Positions 8,141 to 14,955 of a stretch of 43,272 nt of DNA are shown in pieces. Both the position numbers and the translations under genes were made by a program. The stretch is from positions 1-43,272 of IMG/VR virus record IMGVR_UViG_3300032291_002993; one strand, given 5' to 3'. The notes beneath the pieces were generated by a model. It saw only the letters and a list, made by a program, of their open reading frames with translations. It ran no database searches and had not been told where the DNA came from. The stretch is from a virus. Each line of letters begins with the position of its first letter. Position 1 is the first letter of the stretch.

Positions 8141-9380
8141 AACTTATATTTTGTTCTATTCGTTCACACCATCCTTTTGAAGTACTGTATGGCCAAACTC
8201 TCCATGATGTGGGTTGTTTATTATCATTATATTCTCTCCAAATATGAATAAATTGATCATTAGGATCAGAATTTAATAATGATTTGATTTCTGATATATC
8301 AGCGTCTTGTCTATATAAATCTTGACTATTTTCATCTAAAATAGCTATTACAAAAGATGTATAATCAAGTTCTGTAATTGATCCTTTATAAACATCAATA
8401 CATACTTTAATTTTATTAAGTAAGTTATCATCAAAATTTTCTAAAGGTACAGGTAATGATTTATATTCAGCAGTATGTTTATGTACTTGTCTAGTATTAA
8501 ATTTTACTCCAATATATTTTTCATATTCTTCTAAAGTACGTTCTTTACCAAAACTATATTTTTCTAGATCCATCAATGTATCAGGTAATTCACCTCCCAT
8601 ACCATGTAATGCTCTATATCTAGAATATGATGTTGAATTCTTTTTAGACCATTCTTTATCATCATCCCATTGTTTTGTTTTACCATTTCTAATATATTCA
8701 TGCCATATAACAGGAACATGAGGATGAAATAAATCATAACCATGAGTAAATGATCTAGCGGCTAATGATGGTTCTTCACCATGAAAATAATAATATGGAT
8801 CATATTTTACTTCCTGAGCCCATTTACCTACTGTAAAAATAAAATGACCAGATAAAAATCTAGATGGAATAGGACCTTCTAAATCTTTCCAACCATCAAT
8901 AACATGGGGTTTAATAAAGATAGGACCTTCTGGTAAGTATCTATCAAATTCTAAGTTCCAACATTCATTTACTCTACTGTTAGGATCATTTTTAGGATCA
9001 AAACCAGGCAGATAAGCTGTTAATAATGGTTTTTTATGTCCTTTTTTCTTTAGTTCTTTTAACATTTTAACTAAAGTGACGTCCCAGTTTTTAGAAAATC
9101 GATGATGTGAATCTAATTGAAGATAATAATTTTCTCCATCATATAAATTTTGAATTAAATTTCTAGCCCAACAAGTTCCTTTAGAATGTTCATATGGAAC
9201 ATCAATAATTTTAAATCTAGAATCATCTTTATAATCATTTAAAGATTCAGTATCATCATGTTGCCAACATATTCCAAATCTTAATCTATCTGGATTTTTA
9301 GAGTTTGTTATACAATCTTGGATTGTAGGGATTAACTCAGGGTCGCGATAACTCGCTATTGATATAAAAATGGTTTCCAT
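8133..9380 (-). CDS. GNT1-family (PF11397-like) GlcNAc-transferase, copy 2
   Basis: 415 residues, the same length as its paralogue. SIASYRDPELIPTI, LQLDSHHRF (Asp90, His92, His93) and GEEPSLAARSFTHGYDLFHP align with the neighbouring copy, and the acidic and His residues of the putative metal site are conserved, so both copies look catalytically intact. It is first in the sugar operon; the 34-nt gap upstream shows no terminator. The C-terminal third differs most between the copies, which may reflect acceptor choice. Confidence 0.8.
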   Translation of the reverse strand: METIFISIASYRDPELIPTIQDCITNSKNPDRLRFGICWQHDDTESLNDYKDDSRFKIIDVPYEHSKGTCWARNLIQNLYDGENYYLQLDSHHRFSKNWDVTLVKMLKELKKKGHKKPLLTAYLPGFDPKNDPNSRVNECWNLEFDRYLPEGPIFIKPHVIDGWKDLEGPIPSRFLSGHFIFTVGKWAQEVKYDPYYYFHGEEPSLAARSFTHGYDLFHPHVPVIWHEYIRNGKTKQWDDDKEWSKKNSTSYSRYRALHGMGGELPDTLMDLEKYSFGKERTLEEYEKYIGVKFNTRQVHKHTAEYKSLPVPLENFDDNLLNKIKVCIDVYKGSITELDYTSFVIAILDENSQDLYRQDADISEIKSLLNSDPNDQFIHIWREYNDNKQPTSWRVWPYSTSKGWCERIEQNISYE

Positions 9381-9414
9381 AACTATGGTAAATATAACTT
9401 AATTTTTGTGGTTT

Positions 9415-9738
9415 TTATAACTCTATAATCATTTCATCTTTAGCAAGAGTAATAACCCCTGGGTATAATGAATGTTTATTATTTACTTCTACTATTTGAC
9501 CTTCGAAATAAATTTCATTAGCAAAGTTGAATTGTTTTAGTACTTTAAATTTACGGATTTTATCTTCATAAGGAAATAAATCATTTAATAATTGTCTACG
9601 TTCGTTACAACCACATCCTTCAGCACCAGCTAATTTAGCTACAGCGTCAGCGACTTTATCAATACCAAAAAAGCTAGTTACTTTAGCTATTGTATCACCT
9701 AATCCTTGTGAGTTTTGTTTTGGATCAAATCCTTCCAT
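9415..9738 (-). CDS. Conserved-type phage hypothetical with Cys-Gly-Cys motif
   Basis: 107 residues, function not recognised. Residues 14-38 (GDTIAKVTSFFGIDKVADAV and following) form an amphipathic helix, followed by GCGCNERRQLLNDLFPY (Cys42, Cys44). The C-terminal half looks like a small beta domain (YFEGQIVEVNNK). The Cys-Gly-Cys plus helix arrangement resembles short proteins I associate with phages of Bacteroidota, but no role is established. An ATATTTATA element lies 26 nt upstream of the start. Confidence 0.6.
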   Translation of the reverse strand: MEGFDPKQNSQGLGDTIAKVTSFFGIDKVADAVAKLAGAEGCGCNERRQLLNDLFPYEDKIRKFKVLKQFNFANEIYFEGQIVEVNNKHSLYPGVITLAKDEMIIEL

Positions 9739-9763
9739 AATATTGTATACGTTATGTACGTTA

Positions 9764-9772
9764 TATAAATAT
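9764..9772 (-). promoter_or_regulatory. ATATTTATA element upstream of the 107-residue gene
   Basis: ATATTTATA on the coding strand, 26 nt before the ATG at 9738, in the 41-nt gap between two genes. Confidence 0.4.
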
Positions 9773-9779
9773 ATACAAA

Positions 9780-10298
9780 TTATCTTTGTTTGTCATTTTG
9801 CCATTGACCCTTGTAAAGATTTTCTTCAGCAACACCATCACATTTGTGGAAATACATTTGTCCAACACGAGCATCTTGTTCAATAAAGATTGTAGCTGTT
9901 ACAATCATAATAGTTCCCATATTATCAGTTTCAAATCCAGGATCAAAAATTGATGATGCAATAATTGCTCCATTACGTAATAGTGAAGAGCGTTGACGAA
10001 TCATACCTACTCGGTTTGATGCGATCTTACATCCTTCGTGGAAGGTAATATCATATGCTCCTGGGTGCAATAAATAACCTTCACATCCATCAATGGTTTT
10101 AGTTTCCATTGGATTATAATTATTTAGAATAGTTTTATCTTTTAATACCATTCCAATATTTGGTTTAGATGAATATGGATCTTTACCTATAACATTAATT
10201 GATTTAACAGATAAATCGTAACCTACCTGAGCACTTTTGCCTTTACTATTTTCTGTTTTAATTAAGCCTTGCTCAATAATTTGTTCTGCGTTTAACAT
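9780..10298 (-). CDS. dUTPase/dCTP deaminase family protein
   Basis: 172 residues. RQRSSLLRNGA followed by FDPGFETDNMGT and the C-terminal Q-YFHK and YKGQW segments are diagnostic of the trimeric Dcd/dUTPase superfamily, which hydrolyses dUTP or deaminates dCTP to limit uracil in DNA and supply dUMP. The RSSLLR element and the YKGQ-like tail resemble Dcd. I could not place the Dcd catalytic Glu in the expected strand, so dUTP hydrolysis alone is possible. The gene fits a nucleotide-supply role next to the phosphoribosyltransferase and near NrdA/NrdB. Confidence 0.8.
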   Translation of the reverse strand: MLNAEQIIEQGLIKTENSKGKSAQVGYDLSVKSINVIGKDPYSSKPNIGMVLKDKTILNNYNPMETKTIDGCEGYLLHPGAYDITFHEGCKIASNRVGMIRQRSSLLRNGAIIASSIFDPGFETDNMGTIMIVTATIFIEQDARVGQMYFHKCDGVAEENLYKGQWQNDKQR

Positions 10299-10308
10299 AT
10301 TTTTAATT

Positions 10309-10470
10309 TTATAATTCCTCTACTATACCTAATATTTCTGCTAGTATTAATAACACTCCTGTTAATATAACATCTCCATAACATAAAGCAAAACCAGCTC
10401 CTATTCTAAGTGATGATTTAGTTAAACTAATTCTAAAATGCCAATTTGTTTTTGATTCTTTTTCTTGCAT
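10309..10470 (-). CDS. Small membrane-type hypothetical protein
   Basis: 53 residues from ATG at 10470, stop at 10309-10311. The polar N-terminus (MQEKESKTNWHF) is followed by a hydrophobic region over residues 21-50 that could span a membrane once. It fits exactly between the Dcd-like gene (10 nt gap) and the phosphoribosyltransferase (1 nt gap) with an A-rich leader like its neighbours, which supports it as a real gene. Function unknown. Confidence 0.6.
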   Translation of the reverse strand: MQEKESKTNWHFRISLTKSSLRIGAGFALCYGDVILTGVLLILAEILGIVEEL

Positions 10471-10471
10471 A

Positions 10472-10864
10472 TTATTTTATTTTATAATCTTGAATTGTTT
10501 CTGATTCTTTTTGTTCCCATGGATATACAATCCATTCTTTATCTACTAATTCATAATAAAAATCTGGTTGAACTAGTGCTGATAATTTATTATGGATAAC
10601 TACTTTTGAATATTCTTTAAATATACTTAATGTTTCTCCAGTATCACAAATATCATCTACTATTAGTATTTTAAAACCAGATGGATCACCATGGTGAGTA
10701 TATAAAGGAATATTTAATTTATGAGAGAGTAATACAGCTGGAATTAAACCACCTCTAGGCAATCCTGCTATATAATCAATATCTAGATTAGATTCTTTAA
10801 TTTTTTTAGCTAACTCATCTGTAGCTACATCAATATAATTCCAGCTGATAAATCTCTTTTCCAT
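10472..10864 (-). CDS. Type I phosphoribosyltransferase
   Basis: 130 residues. ILIVDDICDTGETL (67-80) is the PRPP-binding motif of type I phosphoribosyltransferases, and GLPRGGLIPAVLLSHKL (34-50) is the upstream loop seen in xanthine/hypoxanthine-type enzymes. It presumably links a base to PRPP in nucleotide salvage. It lies 4 nt after folE in the 7-deazaguanine neighbourhood, so salvage of a purine or modified purine is conceivable but not shown. It is shorter than most family members, with a reduced hood region. Confidence 0.8.
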   Translation of the reverse strand: MEKRFISWNYIDVATDELAKKIKESNLDIDYIAGLPRGGLIPAVLLSHKLNIPLYTHHGDPSGFKILIVDDICDTGETLSIFKEYSKVVIHNKLSALVQPDFYYELVDKEWIVYPWEQKESETIQDYKIK

Positions 10865-10868
10865 ATTT

Positions 10869-11507
10869 TTATTTTAAAACAGCACCATTTACTTCGATTG
10901 CGTGTAAAAACTCTTCACGAATCATATTATTTTTCTCCATAAACACTCCACTAAATTTATTAGTAGTCATTACTGATGGGTGTTTAATACCTCTATGTGA
11001 ACAACAAGTATGTTTACAAGCAATACTAACTGCTACAGATCCACAATTCATTTTACCAGCAACATAATCATGAATTTGTTGTGTTAACGATTCTTGCATT
11101 TGTGGTCTACGAGCAAACCATTCAACAATACGATTTAATTTAGATAAACCTATAACATTTTTCGCGGGTACATAAGCTACAGTAGCATAACCTGTAAATG
11201 CTAAGTTGTGATGTGCACACATACTAACAATTGGAATACCTGATTGAATAACTAATCCATCATAGCCTTCATCATTCGGAAATACAGTAATGTTTGGTTC
11301 AGGTGTAATTGAACCTACAATTAAATCTTTTAACCATGCTTTAGCTACACGACGAGGTGTGTCTTGTGTTTGTTTATCTGCGTTAAAATCAAAACCAACT
11401 GCTGTTAAGAAATTAGCATATGCTGATGCTGCTTCTGTAATCATTGATTCGATTTCTTCTTCAGTACGTGGTAAGTTACCGTTTGATTTTTTTAATAATT
11501 CTTTCAT
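10869..11507 (-). CDS. folE: GTP cyclohydrolase I
   Basis: 212 residues. Zinc/catalytic elements MCAHHNLAFTGYATVAYVP (Cys97, His100) and CKHTCCSHRGI (164-174) are present, with QDTPRRVAKAW at 48-58. It converts GTP to 7,8-dihydroneopterin triphosphate, the first step of both folate and 7-deazaguanine synthesis. With QueD, QueE and QueC nearby, the deazaguanine route is the obvious use. The residue after the zinc Cys is Ala instead of the usual Glu (CAHH versus CEHH). It starts 1 nt after the upstream gene's stop. Confidence 0.93.
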   Translation of the reverse strand: MKELLKKSNGNLPRTEEEIESMITEAASAYANFLTAVGFDFNADKQTQDTPRRVAKAWLKDLIVGSITPEPNITVFPNDEGYDGLVIQSGIPIVSMCAHHNLAFTGYATVAYVPAKNVIGLSKLNRIVEWFARRPQMQESLTQQIHDYVAGKMNCGSVAVSIACKHTCCSHRGIKHPSVMTTNKFSGVFMEKNNMIREEFLHAIEVNGAVLK

Positions 11508-11508
11508 A

Positions 11509-11721
11509 TTATTTATCTTTATTTTCTTTTAATTTACTAATACTATCTTGGAGCTCCAAAAGTTTCATAGCAACCATAGTATTCCATGTTGCTAATTGAT
11601 CCCATATTTTATCAATTTCTCTTTTAGATTTATTTAATTGAATTAACTGGTATATTTGTAATCCAGTTAATACTAAAATAATAATAAAATAAAATTGTTC
11701 CTTTGATACAGTTATAACCAT
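11509..11721 (-). CDS. Small membrane protein with coiled coil
   Basis: 70 residues, not recognised. A single membrane helix near residues 10-26 (FYFIIILVLTGLQIYQL) is followed by a Lys/Glu-rich helix likely to be coiled coil. It lies 1-2 nt from folE and queE, so it is co-expressed with the deazaguanine genes, but nothing in the sequence ties it to that pathway. Confidence 0.6.
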   Translation of the reverse strand: MVITVSKEQFYFIIILVLTGLQIYQLIQLNKSKREIDKIWDQLATWNTMVAMKLLELQDSISKLKENKDK

Positions 11722-11723
11722 GA

Positions 11724-12569
11724 TTAAACATTTAATGTTTTATCCCAAGCTGAAATATGTAAACGAGTCATTCCTATAAATTTATATTTTTTAGCCATTT
11801 CTAAACAGAATTGAGTACGTTCATGGAAATCAGATTGATCATCTAAACCAGGCATACAAACTACATTTTTCAATGGTATATTAAACGGTTCTACAAAGTC
11901 GCGGAACAATTCGAGTACATCATCTTCAGTTGAAATAACGAATTTAAATTGGTAGTTATCATGTTCCATTATGCGTTTAATGGCATCAGGTTTGATACGT
12001 TGTTTCTCAGTCATTCCTGAATTGGCTAATTTAGGAGAGCAGTTGATTTGAGTTAAATTATTAAATAATTCATCTTCAATTACTACTGTACCATTAGTTT
12101 CAATTTCATGATATACATTATTAATTACAGATAAAAAATATGGTTCTTTATCAGCCCAATATTTAATAAAATTATTAATCGCTACTTGATGTCCTTTAAT
12201 TGTTGGCTCTCCACCTGTCCAAATTAAGTGGATTACTCCATTTAAAATATCTTGATAAATACCTTGTTCTTTCCATTGATCGATTAGGTATTGGAAGTCT
12301 TTATCTTCACCTCGCCATAGCCATTGAGATGTACTATCGCAAGTCCAAGTTGCTTTACCTTCAGCTTGTAAATCACCTACAAAAATCTCTCCATCCTCTA
12401 GTGATTTATCTTTTAATAATTGATTTCCAAATGCTCTTGAAAAACCGCAAGTTAGGTTACATAAACCTAAACGAATAAAGTATGATGGTACTCCTGTAGT
12501 TTTGCCTTCACCCTGTACAGAGTAGAAATCACTACTAATCATTAATTTATCTGGACTAATTTTGCTCAT
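11724..12569 (-). CDS. queE: 7-carboxy-7-deazaguanine synthase (radical SAM)
   Basis: 281 residues. FYSVQGEGKTTGVPSYFIRL (15-34) and IWTGGEPT (116-123) are QueE signatures, the latter binding SAM. It converts 6-carboxy-tetrahydropterin to 7-carboxy-7-deazaguanine with a 4Fe-4S cluster. The cluster Cys are C37, C41 and C77, that is C-X3-C-X35-C; in the standard C-X3-C-X2-C form the last two are adjacent, so about 33 residues are inserted inside the cluster loop. Function is probably kept because all three Cys and GGEP remain. Between folE/70-residue gene and small genes leading to queC. Confidence 0.88.
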   Translation of the reverse strand: MSKISPDKLMISSDFYSVQGEGKTTGVPSYFIRLGLCNLTCGFSRAFGNQLLKDKSLEDGEIFVGDLQAEGKATWTCDSTSQWLWRGEDKDFQYLIDQWKEQGIYQDILNGVIHLIWTGGEPTIKGHQVAINNFIKYWADKEPYFLSVINNVYHEIETNGTVVIEDELFNNLTQINCSPKLANSGMTEKQRIKPDAIKRIMEHDNYQFKFVISTEDDVLELFRDFVEPFNIPLKNVVCMPGLDDQSDFHERTQFCLEMAKKYKFIGMTRLHISAWDKTLNV

Positions 12570-12570
12570 A

Positions 12571-12729
12571 TTATTTATTGTTTTTAAATGTTTTCCATTC
12601 AGATTTTGGAATATATTTAAAATATCCAGAATCTACTTTCTTGTCAGCTTCTTTATCTACTAATCTTTGGATAGTACCTACAGGTACATTTGATGTGCCT
12701 TTAACAGCTTTGATACATTTCATTGGCAT
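12571..12729 (-). CDS. Small hypothetical protein with a strong Shine-Dalgarno
   Basis: 52 residues from ATG at 12729 to TAA at 12571-12573. Basic; includes VPVGTIQRLVDKEADKK and KYIPKSEWK. The start is preceded by GGAGG nine nt upstream (12739-12743 on the minus strand), one of the few clear Shine-Dalgarno sequences in this window. It ends 1 nt before queE. Function not recognised. Confidence 0.65.
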   Translation of the reverse strand: MPMKCIKAVKGTSNVPVGTIQRLVDKEADKKVDSGYFKYIPKSEWKTFKNNK

Positions 12730-12732
12730 AAT

Positions 12733-12864
12733 TTATTTCCTCCATGTTTTTATATATATTAATATATGATTAATATTTTGGGACTCCAAAATGAGTCCCA
12801 AAAATGTTGTGTGTGAATTTGAATCACTACATAAACCTAATGTATGTTCAATAATATGAATCAT
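12733..12864 (-). CDS. Very small ORF filling the queC gap
   Basis: 43 residues from ATG at 12864 to TAA at 12733-12735. It begins 1 nt after the queC stop and ends 3 nt before the next ATG, a fit typical of real genes in this compact genome. The N-terminus IEHTLGLCSDSNSH resembles short His/Cys-containing proteins I recall from Bacteroidota phages, but this memory is weak. Its end contains the Shine-Dalgarno of the next gene, suggesting translational coupling. It also spans an 11-bp inverted repeat (12776-12803), so it could instead be a leader with RNA structure. Confidence 0.4.
   Translation of the reverse strand: MIHIIEHTLGLCSDSNSHTTFLGLILESQNINHILIYIKTWRK
12776..12803 (-). other. Perfect 11-bp inverted repeat
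   Basis: TTTTGGGACTC and GAGTCCCAAAA flank a 6-nt loop. The coding-strand transcript would form a stable hairpin 60 nt before the Shine-Dalgarno of the 52-residue gene. It lacks a U-tract after the stem on either strand, so it is not a standard terminator; RNA processing or protein binding are alternatives. Confidence 0.6.
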
Positions 12865-12865
12865 A

Positions 12866-13690
12866 TTAATTATTATGTTCGTTTAAAACTTTTTCTACTG
12901 ATGATTTTGCTACTTCCCAAGTTACTGGACCTGTTTCATCTTCATATTGAACTGGATCTTTACGTCCTAATTTAATAAATGCTTCAACACGTTCAACAGA
13001 TGATGCTGATTTGTAATCTGAATTTCCATTTGGGTATGGTTTATAAGATGTATTAGTACGTTTATATACTTCATCAAAATTTAAACCTAATTCGTTACAT
13101 AATACTTCTCCATCTTGTAAGATAGTAAATTTATCTCCTTCAAGATATGGAGTAAAATATCCTACTCTTTCTGCTTCCCAATTTCCTAATCTAAAAGCTG
13201 CATCATCAGCATCTCTAAATTCTTGACGACAATCAGGATATATTGCATGATCTCCAGCGTGAATACCTAAAGCGATATCACAAGTTTCACCTGTTCTTTG
13301 TGCAACTGATAATGCTACTGCTTGAGTAATAGAAGCAAATATTTTATTTCTGTTAGGTACTACAGTTGCTTTCATATTATCTTCAGCATAGTGTCCTTCT
13401 GGTATATCATCACCTCCAGTTACTAAAGCTGAATCTAATAAATCAACTAATCCGTCTAATTTAATTTGGCGATAATTAATCATTGGATAAGCATCTTTAG
13501 ACTTACCTTCTACTAATCTTGTAAAATTTAAAATTTGAACTAATGATTGAGCTCTCTCTAACTCTACTCTGTGTTTTTGACCGTAGTCAAATGAAATTGC
13601 TGTTACTGTATCATACTCTTTCAAGCAACGTAACAATAATGTACTGGAATCCATACCACCTGAAAGTGATACTACAACGTGTTTTAACAT
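12866..13690 (-). CDS. queC: 7-cyano-7-deazaguanine (preQ0) synthase, zinc-site variant
   Basis: 274 residues. The PP-loop SLSGGMDSSTLLL (8-20) binds ATP, and FDYGQKHRVELERA (34-47) plus VVPNRNKIF (110-118) are QueC signatures. It converts 7-carboxy-7-deazaguanine to preQ0. The C-terminal zinc motif is altered: where canonical QueC has TxxCY and CGxCxxC, this protein has TNTSY (Ser215) and DYKSASSVERVEAF (Asp225, Ser228, Ser231). The flanking residues still align, so all four zinc Cys appear replaced while the framework is kept. Activity without zinc is plausible but unproven. Confidence 0.88.
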   Translation of the reverse strand: MLKHVVVSLSGGMDSSTLLLRCLKEYDTVTAISFDYGQKHRVELERAQSLVQILNFTRLVEGKSKDAYPMINYRQIKLDGLVDLLDSALVTGGDDIPEGHYAEDNMKATVVPNRNKIFASITQAVALSVAQRTGETCDIALGIHAGDHAIYPDCRQEFRDADDAAFRLGNWEAERVGYFTPYLEGDKFTILQDGEVLCNELGLNFDEVYKRTNTSYKPYPNGNSDYKSASSVERVEAFIKLGRKDPVQYEDETGPVTWEVAKSSVEKVLNEHNN

Positions 13691-13745
13691 AAATTTTATT
13701 TTATTTAAAGTATGCCAGGTATTTTAAGCGTATAGGCAAACGCTA

Positions 13746-13940
13746 TTAGTTCTTAAAATATAATTCTAAAAATGATTTTGGATACAACATAACTGGTCCT
13801 GAATATCTAGGATTTGATACTTCTCTAGTTAGTATTTTAATTTTTAATTCAGAGGCTTTATCAGCTACTTGTTTTCCTAATTCACCACCTGCTGCTTTTC
13901 CTAGAAAATCATACAGTGACATATAATCATTTTGTTCCAT
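13746..13940 (-). CDS. Hypothetical 64-residue protein
   Basis: 64 residues, not recognised. DYMSLYDFLGKAAGGELGKQ forms an acidic-to-helical N-terminus; the C-terminus PRYSGPVMLYPKSFLELYF is hydrophobic and aromatic. It sits 3 nt after the TGT-like gene and 55 nt before queC. Position inside the modification cluster is its only functional hint. Confidence 0.55.
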   Translation of the reverse strand: MEQNDYMSLYDFLGKAAGGELGKQVADKASELKIKILTREVSNPRYSGPVMLYPKSFLELYFKN

Positions 13941-13943
13941 AAC

Positions 13944-14726
13944 TTATTTTTTATTAATCATTTTTCTAAAATAATGCACATTATCTTGAATATAATCTAT
14001 ATTTGACATAACTTCTTTATCAAAAAATACTTCCATTTTTTCTTTAGGTTTAGAAGTCATACCAAATTTATTATAATATTCTTTTTTAACCCCATGTAAA
14101 ATTGGATTTGATGTATCTACAGATTTAATAAAATTATAACCTTCATAGTACATAAATTCTTGTGGTAATGAAGCACCTAATAGATGTACATAAACATCAT
14201 TATGAAATACTTCAGCCATCTGATGAACAGTTTGAATACGACCCATCATTTTAGATACTAAGTAATTTTTATGAGGAAATAATTTATTATAAGCTGATGA
14301 TGAATGATTAAGAGCAAAATAACGATATCCTAAATTATAACTAAATTTATATAATCTTCTAATTTCTTCAAATGATTCACCTTGTAATACAACCATTAAA
14401 TTAGTATCAGTTGGTAATTGATCTTTTAATTTAATCCATTCTTGAGCATGCTCATATGTTTTAGACCAATCATTCCATTCATCAGGAACAACAAATATAT
14501 CTGGATTTAATGATTTGATTAATTTAAGTAAATCATCTGTAGTATATGTTTCACCTTCAAATAAACCATTATCTAAAATTGAAAATCTACCTTCAGTTTT
14601 ACATTGAAGATAAAATTCTTTATATTCTGGATAACGTTTATAAAAATATGGTAAAATATATTCATAATCGTTTGTGGTTTTGCTCCACTCTAATAATTCT
14701 AAAGGTACTTCGTGACTAATTTTCAT
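13944..14726 (-). CDS. TGT/DpdA-like transglycosylase candidate
   Basis: 260 residues. Ordered motifs match the tRNA-guanine transglycosylase superfamily: LDNGLFEGE (Asp52, like TGT DSGG), VVPDEWND (Asp82, like the DE-C motif), VVLQGES (Gln115-Gly116, like VQGG), VHLLGASLPQEF (181-191, like LMGVGTPED) and SVDTSNP (Asp204, position of the catalytic Asp of TGT). The four-ligand zinc site of bacterial TGT is absent (only Cys42), and the protein is shorter than TGT (about 370). Lying between queC and queD, it is the best candidate for inserting preQ0 into phage DNA, as DpdA does. A TIM-barrel of other function is the alternative. Confidence 0.65.
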   Translation of the reverse strand: MKISHEVPLELLEWSKTTNDYEYILPYFYKRYPEYKEFYLQCKTEGRFSILDNGLFEGETYTTDDLLKLIKSLNPDIFVVPDEWNDWSKTYEHAQEWIKLKDQLPTDTNLMVVLQGESFEEIRRLYKFSYNLGYRYFALNHSSSAYNKLFPHKNYLVSKMMGRIQTVHQMAEVFHNDVYVHLLGASLPQEFMYYEGYNFIKSVDTSNPILHGVKKEYYNKFGMTSKPKEKMEVFFDKEVMSNIDYIQDNVHYFRKMINKK

Positions 14727-14955
14727 AGTGATATAACTTTTTCTTTAATTCATCAATTCGGATTTGCATATACCATTTTCCTAACCAGTTAGTTTTCTTT
14801 TGTTTTTCTTTCCACTCTTCAATTTCTTTATAGATAGGAGCATTGGCTTTATTTAACCAATCAATATCATCGTAACTATTATTTTCTAAATTTGCTACTG
14901 CTGGGTCTTCAGGTTTATTTTTTTCCGCTAATCTTTTATAAAAATTATCCTTCAT
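14716..14955 (-). CDS. Hypothetical charged 79-residue protein
   Basis: 79 residues, highly charged, rich in Lys/Glu/Trp, predicted helical (EIEEWKEKQKKTNWLGKW). It overlaps the TGT-like gene by 11 nt and queD by 11 nt, so it is translated with them. No recognisable domain; an accessory factor of the modification enzymes is possible only by position. Confidence 0.55.
   Translation of the reverse strand: MKDNFYKRLAEKNKPEDPAVANLENNSYDDIDWLNKANAPIYKEIEEWKEKQKKTNWLGKWYMQIRIDELKKKLYHYEN

Noticed and set aside
11290-11532. 80-codon plus-strand ORF
   Set aside because: Antisense to folE, which is confidently identified.
12578-12769. 63-codon plus-strand ORF
   Set aside because: It lies antisense to two small minus-strand ORFs that have better start signals and fit the operon.
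12776-12803. Inverted repeat as a rho-independent terminator
   Set aside because: No U-tract follows the stem on either strand and it lies inside a plausible ORF within the que operon.
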